From positions 425,841 through 489,840 of the forward strand of contig NZ_AUBB01000010.1 of NCBI RefSeq assembly GCF_000429025.1: a DNA stretch of 64,000 nt, in the 5' to 3' direction. Position numbers and translations under genes: made by a program. Source of the DNA: Actinospineispora spinosispora DSM 44797. Lineage in GTDB: Bacteria; Actinomycetota; Actinomycetes; Mycobacteriales; Pseudonocardiaceae. Below the pieces are notes generated by a model. The model did no database searches and was not told the DNA's origin. It saw only the letters and a program-made list of their open reading frames with translations. Positions 7,973 through 15,909 of the stretch are shown piece after piece; the first letter of the stretch is position 1, and the number at the start of each line of letters is the position of its first letter.

Positions 7973-9003
7973 CCGGGCCGATGATCGTGGTCTACGGCGC
8001 CACCGGGCACACCGGACGGATGGTGGCCGCTGCACTGCTCGCGGCGGACCACCGGGTGATCCTGTCCGGGAGGAACGCGTCCGCACTGGCCGGGCTGGCG
8101 GCCGAGCTGGACGGCCACGTCGAGGTCCGCCCGGCGGCGCTCGACGATGCGGCGGCGCTGCGTGCCGCCGCTGCCGGAGCGGCCGTGGTGATCAACTGCG
8201 CTGGTCCGTTCGCGCGGTCCGGACTGCAGGTGGCGAGCGCGGCGGTGGCCGAGGGGGCCCACTACCTCGACCATGCCGCCGAAGCCGTGTACATCAACGG
8301 GCTGTTCGACGCGCTGGGTGGCCCGGCGGAAGAGGCGGGCCTGGCGGTCGTCCCTGGCATGAGCTTCTACGTGGCGACCGCCGACCTGCTGGCCGACGTG
8401 GTCAGCGCCGGTATGAACAGCCTGGACACGCTCACGGTCGCCTATGCGATCAACGGCTGGCGCATGACGCCGGCGTCACGCACCACCGCGGTCCAGCTGA
8501 CCATCGCCGACCGGCTCGGCTTCACCGACGGCCGCTTCCAGCTGGTGTCCCGGGACGCACGGACGACGTCGTTCGACTTTCCCGCGCCGCTCGGTACCCG
8601 CACGGTCATGGCGGACTACCCGGCGGGCGACGTGGCGACGATTCCCCGGCACGTTCCCACCCGGTCGGTCGAGGCCTACATGACCGCAGAGACGTTCCAG
8701 GAGGACGGTGTGTTCACCAGCGACGAGCTCGACGCCGCCGCGCGGGCGGGCTCCACGTTCACCGTCGTGGTCGAGGCCCGCGCGGGCGACGAGCTCGTCA
8801 CCGGATACGTGCGGGGACGCGACATCTACCGTGCCGGGGCCCTGGTGTCCGTCGCGGCCGCGACCAGGCTCACGTCGGTACGCCCACCAGTGAAGTCAGG
8901 TGTGCTGGCTCCGGCTCAGGCTTTCGACGCCGAGGAGCTCCTCGGCGCACTCCGCGACCAAGGGGTGTTCGAGGCGGTGAGCTGGGGCGCTGGGCGATCG
9001 TAG
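7969..9003 (+). CDS. Saccharopine dehydrogenase-like / trans-acting enoyl reductase family protein
   Basis: A 344-aa NAD(P)-binding protein. The N-terminus is a Rossmann fold with VYGATGHTGR (residues 8-17), and the NCAGPFARSG motif near residue 75 is typical of the saccharopine-dehydrogenase-like group that includes mycobacterial trans-acting enoyl reductases. The C-terminal half resembles the catalytic domain of that group. It is coupled to the SnoaL-like gene by a GTGA overlap; together they look like a small reductive modification pathway. The substrate is unknown. Confidence 0.83.
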   Translation: MTGPMIVVYGATGHTGRMVAAALLAADHRVILSGRNASALAGLAAELDGHVEVRPAALDDAAALRAAAAGAAVVINCAGPFARSGLQVASAAVAEGAHYLDHAAEAVYINGLFDALGGPAEEAGLAVVPGMSFYVATADLLADVVSAGMNSLDTLTVAYAINGWRMTPASRTTAVQLTIADRLGFTDGRFQLVSRDARTTSFDFPAPLGTRTVMADYPAGDVATIPRHVPTRSVEAYMTAETFQEDGVFTSDELDAAARAGSTFTVVVEARAGDELVTGYVRGRDIYRAGALVSVAAATRLTSVRPPVKSGVLAPAQAFDAEELLGALRDQGVFEAVSWGAGRS

Positions 9004-9060
9004 GTCGTCGAACGATCCGGCAATAGCTACGTGCTGTCGTTCACTTCTGGCTGCTAGGCT

Positions 9061-9075
9061 CGTTGTCGAACAACG
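9061..9075. promoter_or_regulatory. Candidate GntR/FadR-type operator
   Basis: CGTTGT-CGA-ACAACG is a perfect inverted repeat (six-base arms, three-base spacer) 27 bases upstream of the GntR start at 9102. FadR-subfamily regulators typically recognise short palindromes of the TTGT-N3-ACAA kind, so this is a likely autoregulatory site. A half-site-like GGTTGTTCG occurs in the divergent promoter at about 10725. Confidence 0.65.
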
Positions 9076-9101
9076 TGGTGCGGACTGGAGGACGGCCTGT
9101 C

Positions 9102-9809
9102 GTGAGCGTTGAGGGGTTGGCGGCCGACCGCGCGATGCTCGGCAGGACCAGCACCGCGGAGCGGGTCGCGGTGATCCTGCGGGCCCGGATCAGCGAGGGC
9201 TATTTCGAGCCCGGCGACAGGTTGTCCGAGAAGCAGATCACCGAGCAGCTCGACATCTCGCGCAACACCCTGCGTGAGGGGTTCCGGCTGCTGACCCATG
9301 AGCGGTTGCTCGTGCACAAGCTCAACCAGGGGGTGTACGTCCGGGTGCCGGACGTCGCCGACCTCGAAGACCTCTACCGGGTGCGCAAGCACCTGGAGTG
9401 CTCGGTGGTTCGTGACGTCGTCGCGCCACCGGCCGAGCTGCGTCGGCTCACCGCCGCGGTGGACGAGGGCCGACGCGCGCTCGATTCGGAGTCGTGGCGC
9501 GCGCTGGGCACCGCGAACATCGCGTTCCACGAAGCCATCACCGCGCTCGCGGGCAGCCCCCGGATCGACGAGCTGATGCGCAGCGTGCTGGCCGAGCTGC
9601 GGCTGGTCTTCCACGTGATGAAGAGCGCGCGGCAGTTCCATGAGCCGTACCTGGAGCGCAACCGGGAGATTCTCGCGGCGCTGTCCGACGGCGACGGAGC
9701 GCTCGCGGAACAGTTGCTCAGCGCCTACCTTGAGGACTCCGAGCGGCAGCTCGTCGAGGAGTACGACCACGTGATCGCCGACCGCGCCGGCAACCCCGCC
9801 TTGGCCTGA
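9102..9809 (+). CDS. GntR family regulator, FCD (FadR-like) type
   Basis: A 235-aa transcription factor with an N-terminal winged helix (ARISEGYFEPGDRLSEKQITEQLDI..., residues 20-75) and a C-terminal all-helical FCD domain that binds a small carboxylic acid through a metal. The GTG at 9102 has GGAGGA nine bases upstream; an upstream in-frame TTG at 9063 lies within the operator and is rejected. Its stop abuts that of the convergent 3-hydroxyisobutyrate-dehydrogenase-like gene. The most likely targets are itself and the dehydrogenase/UbiD pair. Confidence 0.91.
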   Translation: MSVEGLAADRAMLGRTSTAERVAVILRARISEGYFEPGDRLSEKQITEQLDISRNTLREGFRLLTHERLLVHKLNQGVYVRVPDVADLEDLYRVRKHLECSVVRDVVAPPAELRRLTAAVDEGRRALDSESWRALGTANIAFHEAITALAGSPRIDELMRSVLAELRLVFHVMKSARQFHEPYLERNREILAALSDGDGALAEQLLSAYLEDSERQLVEEYDHVIADRAGNPALA

Positions 9810-10703
9810 TCAGCCGCGACGCACGCGCAGGCCCGCCTGCTCCTCGAGCAGCGCCGCGGCGAGCAGCTCGCCGTCGCGCGGACCGAACCGGTCGAGTGCC
9901 CGTAGGTGGATGCGTTCGACGAGGCCGGAGAGCTCGAACGGCACGTTCTGTTCGGCGGCCAGCGGGGTCAGCGCGGCCAGCTCCTCGCAGATCCGGTCGA
10001 GTCCGAAGGACTCCAGATAGTCCCCGTCGAGCAGCGAGGACAGGTCGCGGCGGATGAACGTGCTGGCGGCGGCACTGCTGGTGAGCGCTTCGTGGAGGAC
10101 CTCGAGATCGATGCCGGTGCTCCTGGCGAGCAGTAGCGCTTCGGTGACCGCGATGGCCTGGCCGAACCACAGCAGGTTGACCAGCAGCTTCGCGGTGTAT
10201 CCCGAGCCTCGGACTCCGATGTGGAGCACGTGCGCAGGCTCACCGAGCACGTCGAGCAGCGGGCGGTGCCGCTCGACCAGCTCCGCGTCGCCCGCCACGA
10301 ACAGCTGCAGGGTGCCCTCGGTGGCGGCGGCGATCCCACCACCGACGGGCGCTTCGAGCGTGTGGATGCCCCGTTCGTCGGCGTTCGCCTGGACCGGCGC
10401 GGCCTCCGCCGCCGAGTTGCTGCTCATGTCGATCCAGGTCGACCCGCCCGGCAGCGCGTCGAGCGCACCGTCGTCGATCATCGCCTGCCGGACCTCACCC
10501 GGGCCGGGCAGCATCGTGATGAGTACCTCCGCGCCGGATGCCGCTCCGGCGGACGTCGGCGCCCACTCCGCACCGAGAGCGGAGGCCACCTCCCGGCACT
10601 CGGGGCGCACGTCGGACGCGATCACCCGATGTCCGGCACGCACCAGGTTGGCGCACATGGGCGTACCCATCCGCCCGATACCGACGAAACCGATCACAGA
10701 CAT
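9810..10703 (-). CDS. NAD(P)-dependent beta-hydroxyacid dehydrogenase (HIBADH family)
   Basis: A 297-aa enzyme with N-terminal Rossmann domain (GFVGIGRMGTPM, residues 5-16) and helical C-terminal domain. The catalytic Lys is in GYTAKLLVN (about residue 170), and the substrate motif APVGGG is at about residue 120. The family reduces or oxidises 3-hydroxyisobutyrate, tartronate semialdehyde, 6-phosphogluconate-like acids and imines. The ATG at 10703 has GAGGAG upstream. It is divergent from a UbiD-type decarboxylase, sharing a 127-base promoter region, and convergent with the GntR regulator. Confidence 0.91.
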   Translation of the reverse strand: MSVIGFVGIGRMGTPMCANLVRAGHRVIASDVRPECREVASALGAEWAPTSAGAASGAEVLITMLPGPGEVRQAMIDDGALDALPGGSTWIDMSSNSAAEAAPVQANADERGIHTLEAPVGGGIAAATEGTLQLFVAGDAELVERHRPLLDVLGEPAHVLHIGVRGSGYTAKLLVNLLWFGQAIAVTEALLLARSTGIDLEVLHEALTSSAAASTFIRRDLSSLLDGDYLESFGLDRICEELAALTPLAAEQNVPFELSGLVERIHLRALDRFGPRDGELLAAALLEEQAGLRVRRG

Positions 10704-10830
10704 CCGCTGGCTCCTCGCGTCGTGGGTTGTTCGCGCCAGTCTCGCGCCGCGGCGTCGCGCGTGTGGCCGACGTCCCCACTGTGCGGGAACGTGATTCGTC
10801 GGCGGTGCCCACCGACGTGAGAATGTCGAG

Positions 10831-12243
10831 GTGAATCCGGACATCGCGCCGACACTGCGCGTCTTCCTCGACGAGCTCGCCTCAGCAGGCGAGCTACGCG
10901 AGATCACTGCTCGACTCGATGTCCGCCACGAGATCTCGGCGGCGCTGAGCCTCCTCGACCCCGGCCTCGGCGGAACCGGTCCCGCCGTCCGGATGACGAA
11001 CGTCGCGGACAGCCGCATGCCGGTGGTGGGCAACATCTACGGGTCGAGGCGACGGATCGCGCGGTCGCTCGGACTGGCCGGGAACGACCTCCACGAGTCT
11101 TTCCTGGCCGCTCTCGGTGCGCGGCACGACCCACGACCGAACAGTGACGCTCCCTGGCAGGCGGTGCAGGTGCCGGACCCAGACCTCACGGCGGAGCTAC
11201 CGGTGCCCTGGTTCTTCGAGCACGAGACCGGCCCGTACCTGACCGCTGGTGTGATCGTGGCGCGGGAGCCGGCCACCGGGCGGGGCAACCTCTCGATCGC
11301 CCGGCTCAAACCGCTCCGCGGCGCCCGGGCCATGGTCGGCATCGCGCCCAACCACCACCTGGCCGCTTTCGCGCGCCAGGCCCAGGAACGCGGGGAGCCG
11401 CTGGAGCTCGCGGTCTGCCTCGGCGTCGAACCGGCTGTGCTGCTGGCCGCGTGTCTCTACCTGGCCCAGGGTGATGACGAGATGGCCTACGCGGGTGGGC
11501 TGGCGCGCCGCCCGATCGACGTCGTCGAGCTGTCCGCCGGCGGGCCGAAGGTGCCGGTGGAGAGCGAGATCGTGCTGGTCGGCACCCTGGAGCCGAGCGA
11601 GCTGGTGGAGGAGGGCCCGGTCTCGGAGTTCCACGGGATGTACGAGCGGTACGGCTCGGGTCCGGTGTTCACCGCGACGCGCCTGCTGCGCCGCGAGGAC
11701 GCCTTCCTCCAGGTCGTCGAGCCCGGGCTGCACACCGAACACGTGCTTCTCGGGGCCGTCGCCATCGAGGCCGGTCTGACCAGGCAGCTGCGCAGGCGGA
11801 TCCCGGCGGTCCGCGCGATCCGGGTCACGGACGAGGGCGCGGGACGGCTCGCCGCCCGGGTCGCGCTCGGTCCACACCGTCGAGGGCTGGCTCGCCAGGT
11901 CATGCACGCGATCTGGGGTGAGGTCTCGTTGATCAAGAACATCGTGGTGCTGGACGAGGACGTACCGCTCGACGATGCGGCGGAGGTGGACAGGGCGATC
12001 CAGCTGCGCGTACGGCCCGACCGCGACCTGATGGTCGTGCCGTACTCGGCGGCGGACCGCGCCGAACCGCTGGAACGTGAGGGTCTGGGCACGCGGCTCG
12101 GGATCGACGCCACCCGCTGGCCGGACGACCGCGACTGGACACCGGCGGCCCCGCCGAGGGCCGCCCTCGACCGGGTGGCTGGCTTGATCGGGTTCGATCG
12201 ACGCCCCCGCCTCCCGGTCGCTGACCAGAAGCCGCCCGAGTGA
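10831..12243 (+). CDS. UbiD family decarboxylase (prenylated-FMN dependent)
   Basis: A 470-aa enzyme of the UbiD family, which (de)carboxylates aromatic or alpha,beta-unsaturated acids with prenylated FMN and a metal. The catalytic Glu region EEGPVSEFHG sits at about residues 260-270, equivalent to the Glu-Arg-Glu site of UbiD/Fdc enzymes; further family blocks are GNIYGSRRR (near 67) and EVSLIKNIVVLDEDV (near 365). GTG start at 10831. The flavin prenyltransferase partner UbiX is not in the window, so the cofactor must be supplied from elsewhere. Divergent from the HIBADH-like gene. Confidence 0.9.
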   Translation: MNPDIAPTLRVFLDELASAGELREITARLDVRHEISAALSLLDPGLGGTGPAVRMTNVADSRMPVVGNIYGSRRRIARSLGLAGNDLHESFLAALGARHDPRPNSDAPWQAVQVPDPDLTAELPVPWFFEHETGPYLTAGVIVAREPATGRGNLSIARLKPLRGARAMVGIAPNHHLAAFARQAQERGEPLELAVCLGVEPAVLLAACLYLAQGDDEMAYAGGLARRPIDVVELSAGGPKVPVESEIVLVGTLEPSELVEEGPVSEFHGMYERYGSGPVFTATRLLRREDAFLQVVEPGLHTEHVLLGAVAIEAGLTRQLRRRIPAVRAIRVTDEGAGRLAARVALGPHRRGLARQVMHAIWGEVSLIKNIVVLDEDVPLDDAAEVDRAIQLRVRPDRDLMVVPYSAADRAEPLEREGLGTRLGIDATRWPDDRDWTPAAPPRAALDRVAGLIGFDRRPRLPVADQKPPE

Positions 12244-12246
12244 CCT

Positions 12247-12308
12247 CGCAGAGCTTCATGTCGCGTCGCAGACGCTGCAGTGTCTGCGACGGAACGTGAC
12301 GCTCTGCG
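12247..12308. terminator. Bidirectional terminator-like hairpin, family A (copy 1)
   Basis: CGCAGAGC (12247-12254) pairs with GCTCTGCG (12301-12308), with an inner pair GTCGCAGAC/GTCTGCGAC around 12265-12290. It lies between the convergent UbiD (plus) and DUF742 (minus) genes. A closely similar element at 45388-45449 closes another convergent pair, so this is a repeated terminator family. Confidence 0.75.
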
Positions 12309-12332
12309 AAGTCGAGTCAGGAGGTGGCCGCG

Positions 12333-12974
12333 CTACAGCCGGTGCAGGCCGGCGAGCACTCGCTCCAGAAGGGCCAGATCGGGCCGGTGGGCCGAGTCGC
12401 CGGAGCGTTGGTGCACGGTGACGGCGCGGCTCGCGGCCAGGTCGTCGACCAGCACCCTGGCCACACCGAGAGGCACTCCCAGCCGGGCCGCCACCTCGGC
12501 GACCGACTGCGACACCTGGCACAGCCGGACCACCGCCCGGTGCTCGCCGCCGAGGTGCGTGAACGGCATGCCGGGTGTCGACGTGATCAGCGCCTCGAGT
12601 GGGAGCTGGGACCGGGTCCGGCCACCGGTCAGCACATACGGCCTGACGCGGACGGTCCAGTCGCTCTCCGGGAGGTCGTCGTGCTCCGGTTCAGCGGCGA
12701 TCCAGGTCGGCCGACGGTCGGCTTCGGTGACCGGAGGTCGGGGTGGAGCCACGGCGGGAGCCGGTTCCGGGGCCGGCAGTCGGGAGCCGCGTCGCCGACG
12801 TGGCGGGCGGGCGAACCGGGCGCCGGTCATCCCGACGGGCACGGCGACCGTGGACGCCACCTCGACCGGCTCCGCCGCGTCCTCGACGACGGGCTCCGCC
12901 GGTCGGGTGCGGCGCTCTACCCGGCCGAAGCGCGCACCGGTCATGCCGATCGGACGGTCGGACGCGCCTGCCAT
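12333..12974 (-). CDS. DUF742 family protein, orphan
   Basis: A 213-aa protein whose C-terminal half is a DUF742 domain (VRPYVLTGGRTRS... LPLEALI, residues 110-213), a winged-helix-like fold. DUF742 proteins usually sit in four-gene conservons (sensor kinase, roadblock, DUF742, small GTPase) of actinomycetes; none of the partners is here. The N-terminal 105 residues are low-complexity and carry the heptapeptide GMTGARF twice (residues 10-16 and 48-54). The repetition suggests a short docking motif; its partner is unknown. ATG at 12974. Confidence 0.85.
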   Translation of the reverse strand: MAGASDRPIGMTGARFGRVERRTRPAEPVVEDAAEPVEVASTVAVPVGMTGARFARPPRRRRGSRLPAPEPAPAVAPPRPPVTEADRRPTWIAAEPEHDDLPESDWTVRVRPYVLTGGRTRSQLPLEALITSTPGMPFTHLGGEHRAVVRLCQVSQSVAEVAARLGVPLGVARVLVDDLAASRAVTVHQRSGDSAHRPDLALLERVLAGLHRL

Positions 12975-13070
12975 ATGTGATCACCTCAGGCGCGAGGGTC
13001 TCCTACGCAGGTTTCGTACGTATTTCCTCGCCGTTTCGTACCGGCCCGCCGGCGGTAACCAGGACCTCGA

Positions 13071-13628
13071 TCAGGTCAGCAATGCGGTGATCGACCGTGC
13101 CACCCGGTGCAGCGGCTCCTGGCTGCGGTTCGTGCGTGCCAGGAGCAGCGCACCCTCGATGAGCGCCAATGTGGTGGTCGCTGCCCCTGCCGCGTCGGGA
13201 TGGCCCTCCGCCTCCAACCGTGCCACGAGCCCCGCTTCCCACGCCGCGTAGACCGAGGAGCAGGCGCGTTGCAGCTCGTCGTTGCTCGCCGACGTCTCCA
13301 GCGCGACGGTAGCGACCGGGCAGCCCTTGCGCCACCGCGAGTCCTCGAGGCGCGCACCGAGAGCCTGGAGCAGGCCGACCACGAGCTCCGCGGTGTTCGC
13401 GCCCTCGACCTCGTTGATCAGCAGGGCGACGTCCTGCCCCGCGCGCGTGACCGCCTCGCTGATCAGCTGGTCCTTACCCCCGGGAAAATGGAAGTAGAGC
13501 GAACCGCGCGGCACGCCGCTGGCGGCGATCACCTGGTTGAGACCGGTACCGAAGTAGCCACCGGCCTCGACGAGTTCGATCGCGTTGTCGATGAACCGGT
13601 CTCGTGTCTCTTGCCCCTTGACGCCCAC
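13071..13628 (-). CDS. TetR family regulator, LmrA/YxaF type
   Basis: A 185-aa TetR protein. The HTH is ASGVPRGSLYFHFPGGKDQL (residues 31-50), the GSLYFHFPGGKxQL form being characteristic of the LmrA/YxaF/QacR-like branch. The start is a GTG at 13628. Immediately upstream (13639-13650) is a perfect TAGAC-CA-GTCTA palindrome that overlaps the stop codon of ogt, so the gene probably controls its own promoter placed at the end of ogt. It follows ada-alkA and ogt on the same strand, and its target may be outside the repair block. Confidence 0.92.
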   Translation of the reverse strand: MGVKGQETRDRFIDNAIELVEAGGYFGTGLNQVIAASGVPRGSLYFHFPGGKDQLISEAVTRAGQDVALLINEVEGANTAELVVGLLQALGARLEDSRWRKGCPVATVALETSASNDELQRACSSVYAAWEAGLVARLEAEGHPDAAGAATTTLALIEGALLLARTNRSQEPLHRVARSITALLT

Positions 13629-13638
13629 CAGAACAGGG

Positions 13639-13650
13639 TAGACCAGTCTA
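13639..13650. promoter_or_regulatory. TetR operator (TAGAC-N2-GTCTA)
   Basis: A perfect palindrome of five-base arms and two-base spacer, directly followed by TATATATTTA, in an otherwise GC-rich context, about 10 bases upstream of the TetR start. It resembles the AGACC-AGTCT boxes described for LmrA/YxaF-type repressors (from memory). The last three bases are also the ogt stop codon on the minus strand. Confidence 0.8.
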
Positions 13651-14193
13651 TATATTTAGGTCCTGGAGCTGCCCGGGCAGTTCCGGCATCGGCCGAGGGC
13701 CGGCCGCGGCGCTGAACAGGTCCAGACCCTGCTCGTAGTCGAGCAGGTGCCGTTTGCGGTGCACCCCGCCGCCGTAGCCGGTGAGGTCGCCGTTCGAGCC
13801 GATCACCCGATGGCACGGCACGATGATGCTGATCGGGTTCTTACCGTTGGCCAGCCCGACCGCTCTGATCGCGGTGGGGCGCCCGATCTGCTCGGCGAGC
13901 TGCCGGTAGGTCACCGTCTCGCCGTAGGGAATCTCGCGGAGCGCAGTCCACACCGAACGCTGGAACGGCGTGCCGCCCAGCGCCAACGGCATGTCGAAGT
14001 CGGTTCTCTCGCCGGCGAAGTACTCGTCGAGCTGGGTGACGGTCGTCCGCAGCGGCTCGGGGTCGGGCTCGCCGAACGTCTCGACCGCCGGCAGATGGCG
14101 CTGGTTGTCCATGTAGAGGCCGGCGAGCGCGCCGTCCTCGGCGACGAGGGTGAGCGGCCCGATCGGGCTGTCGATCACGGTGTGCACACGCAC
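13648..14193 (-). CDS. ogt: Methylated-DNA--protein-cysteine methyltransferase
   Basis: A 181-aa suicide enzyme that transfers a methyl group from O6-methylguanine in DNA to its own cysteine. The active-site motif is PCHRV with acceptor Cys127; the helix-turn-helix block [17 protein letters not shown] precedes it and the Arg finger lies in [13 protein letters not shown]. Full length for an Ogt. It follows the Ada-AlkA gene by 93 bases on the same strand; the upstream fusion lacks a C-terminal methyltransferase domain, so this gene supplies that activity. Its stop lies inside the operator of the next gene. Confidence 0.96.
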   Translation of the reverse strand: MRVHTVIDSPIGPLTLVAEDGALAGLYMDNQRHLPAVETFGEPDPEPLRTTVTQLDEYFAGERTDFDMPLALGGTPFQRSVWTALREIPYGETVTYRQLAEQIGRPTAIRAVGLANGKNPISIIVPCHRVIGSNGDLTGYGGGVHRKRHLLDYEQGLDLFSAAAGPRPMPELPGQLQDLNI

Positions 14194-14286
14194 GATGTCT
14201 CCTCGGGGTAGTGGGCTGACGCGGTCTCACCTGTTGTGACGCACGCCGGCCGCCGATGGCTCCACTCGATCATGAAAAGAATGTGG

Positions 14287-15756
14287 TCAGGCGGGGAGCA
14301 GGTTGATCGGATGGTCACCGGTCGACCACAGGTACTGCACCGCGTAGGCACGCCAGGGGCTCCACTCGGTGGACCGCGCGGTCAGCGCGGACGGGCTGGT
14401 GGGCAGGCCGAGTGCTTCCGCGGCTCGGCGAATGCCCAGGTCGCTGGGGATGAACGCGTCCGGGTCGCCCAGCGAGCGCATGGCGATCGACTCGATCGTC
14501 CACGGGCCGAAGCCGGGCAGGGTGGCGAGCGCGGCGCGGGCCTGCCGCCAGTCGCTGCCGACGCTCAGGTCGATCTCACCGCCGGCCAGTGCCTCGACCA
14601 GCGAGATCAGCGTCCTGCGTCGGGACCGCGGCATGGCCAGCTGTTCCGGGTCCAGCGACGCGAGCATGGCCGGGTCGGGGAACAGGTGCGTGAGGCCGCC
14701 GTCGGGGTCGTCGACCGGCTCGCCGTGCGCGACCACCAACCGGGCGGCCAGCGTGCGTGCCGCCGACGTGGAGACCTGCTGGCCGAGGACCGCGCGCACC
14801 GCGAACTCGGCGGGGTCGACGGTCCGGGGCACCCGGCGGCCCGGGTTCTTGTCGACCACCGGCGCGAGCACCTGATCGGCGCGCAGGAGCTCGTCCACCG
14901 CGATCGGGTCGGCGTCCAGGTCGAGCATCCAGCGGCACCGGCTGATCGCCGTGGACAGGTCACGCAGGTCGGTGAGGGTGAGCCGGCAGTCGACGTAGTC
15001 CGGCAGCGGGCGCAACGCCACGATGCCGTGGCCGCGGGGCAGACGCATCGTGCGCCGGTACGCGCCGTCACGCCACTCCTCGACGCCGGGCACGGCGGTG
15101 GCGACCAGGTGCCCGAACAGGTTGTCCGGGCAGAACGGCTGCCGGAACGGCAGACGCAACGCGAGGGTGCCCGGCCCGGTCGTCGGCTGCCCGCGTGCCG
15201 CACGGGTCCGCAGCTCGGTCGGCGTACGGTGGAAGACCTCCCGGACGGTCTCGTTGAACGAGCGCACACTGGCGAACCCGGCGGCGAACGCGACGTCACC
15301 CATGGGCACCGTGCTGGTCTCGATCAACACCCGGGCGGTCTGCGCCCGCTGTGCCCTGGCCAGTGCCAACGGGCCCGCGCCGAGCTCGGCGAGCAGCTGA
15401 CGCTGCAGCTGCCGGACGCTGTAGCCCAGGCGCGAGGCCAACCCGGACACTCCTTCGCGGTCGGCGACCCCGTCGGCGATCAGTCGCATGGCCCTGGCGA
15501 CCACGTCCGCGCGCTCGTTCCACAGCGGGGAACCGGGGCTGGCGTCGGGGCGGCACCGCTTGCAGGCCCGGAAACCGGCCTGCTGCGCGGCGGCGGCGCT
15601 CGGGTAGAAACTCATGTTCTCCGGCTTGGGCGGCACCACGGGGCAGCTCGGCCGGCAGTAGATGCGCGTGGTCAGCACGGCGGTGAAGAACCAGCCGTCG
15701 AACCGGGCGTCCTTCGACTGGACGGCCCGGACACAACGCTCTACGTCTTCGTGCAT
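14287..15756 (-). CDS. Ada-AlkA fusion: alkylation sensor and DNA-3-methyladenine glycosylase II
   Basis: A 489-aa multidomain repair protein. Residues 1-80 are the Ada metal-binding domain with Cys34, Cys38, Cys65 and Cys68 as zinc ligands, Cys38 being the expected methylphosphotriester acceptor. An AraC-type HTH follows (about 85-185, LGYSVRQLQRQL and PMGDVAFAAGFASVRSF), then the AlkA N-terminal domain and HhH-GPD glycosylase (LPGFGPWTIESIA and catalytic Asp in PSDLGIR near residue 450). It excises alkylated bases and should activate its own operon when methylated. Full-length Ada also has a C-terminal Ogt domain; here that is a separate downstream gene. Confidence 0.95.
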   Translation of the reverse strand: MHEDVERCVRAVQSKDARFDGWFFTAVLTTRIYCRPSCPVVPPKPENMSFYPSAAAAQQAGFRACKRCRPDASPGSPLWNERADVVARAMRLIADGVADREGVSGLASRLGYSVRQLQRQLLAELGAGPLALARAQRAQTARVLIETSTVPMGDVAFAAGFASVRSFNETVREVFHRTPTELRTRAARGQPTTGPGTLALRLPFRQPFCPDNLFGHLVATAVPGVEEWRDGAYRRTMRLPRGHGIVALRPLPDYVDCRLTLTDLRDLSTAISRCRWMLDLDADPIAVDELLRADQVLAPVVDKNPGRRVPRTVDPAEFAVRAVLGQQVSTSAARTLAARLVVAHGEPVDDPDGGLTHLFPDPAMLASLDPEQLAMPRSRRRTLISLVEALAGGEIDLSVGSDWRQARAALATLPGFGPWTIESIAMRSLGDPDAFIPSDLGIRRAAEALGLPTSPSALTARSTEWSPWRAYAVQYLWSTGDHPINLLPA

Positions 15757-15909
15757 GGCTCCAGCATCGTCACTGCCCGTCGCCCTGGCTGGCGAAAATA
15801 CGACACCACCCTAACGGCTGGTTCACCGTCCGCCGCTCGACGAGGCGAGGCGAACCATCGGCCGTCTGGGAAAGAATCGGGCGAGACCGGACGAGGGAGG
15901 TAGCCGCGA

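Noticed and set aside
7202..9003. Polyketide biosynthesis cluster suggested by SnoaL-like domains
   Set aside because: No ketosynthase, acyltransferase, ACP or aromatase gene is present anywhere in the window; the fold is shared by many non-biosynthetic proteins.
14236..15903. Long open frame on the plus strand opposite the Ada-AlkA gene
   Set aside because: Arg/Gly/Ala-rich composition, no recognisable domain, and it is entirely antisense to a gene with clear Ada, AraC and AlkA motifs; a GC-rich shadow.
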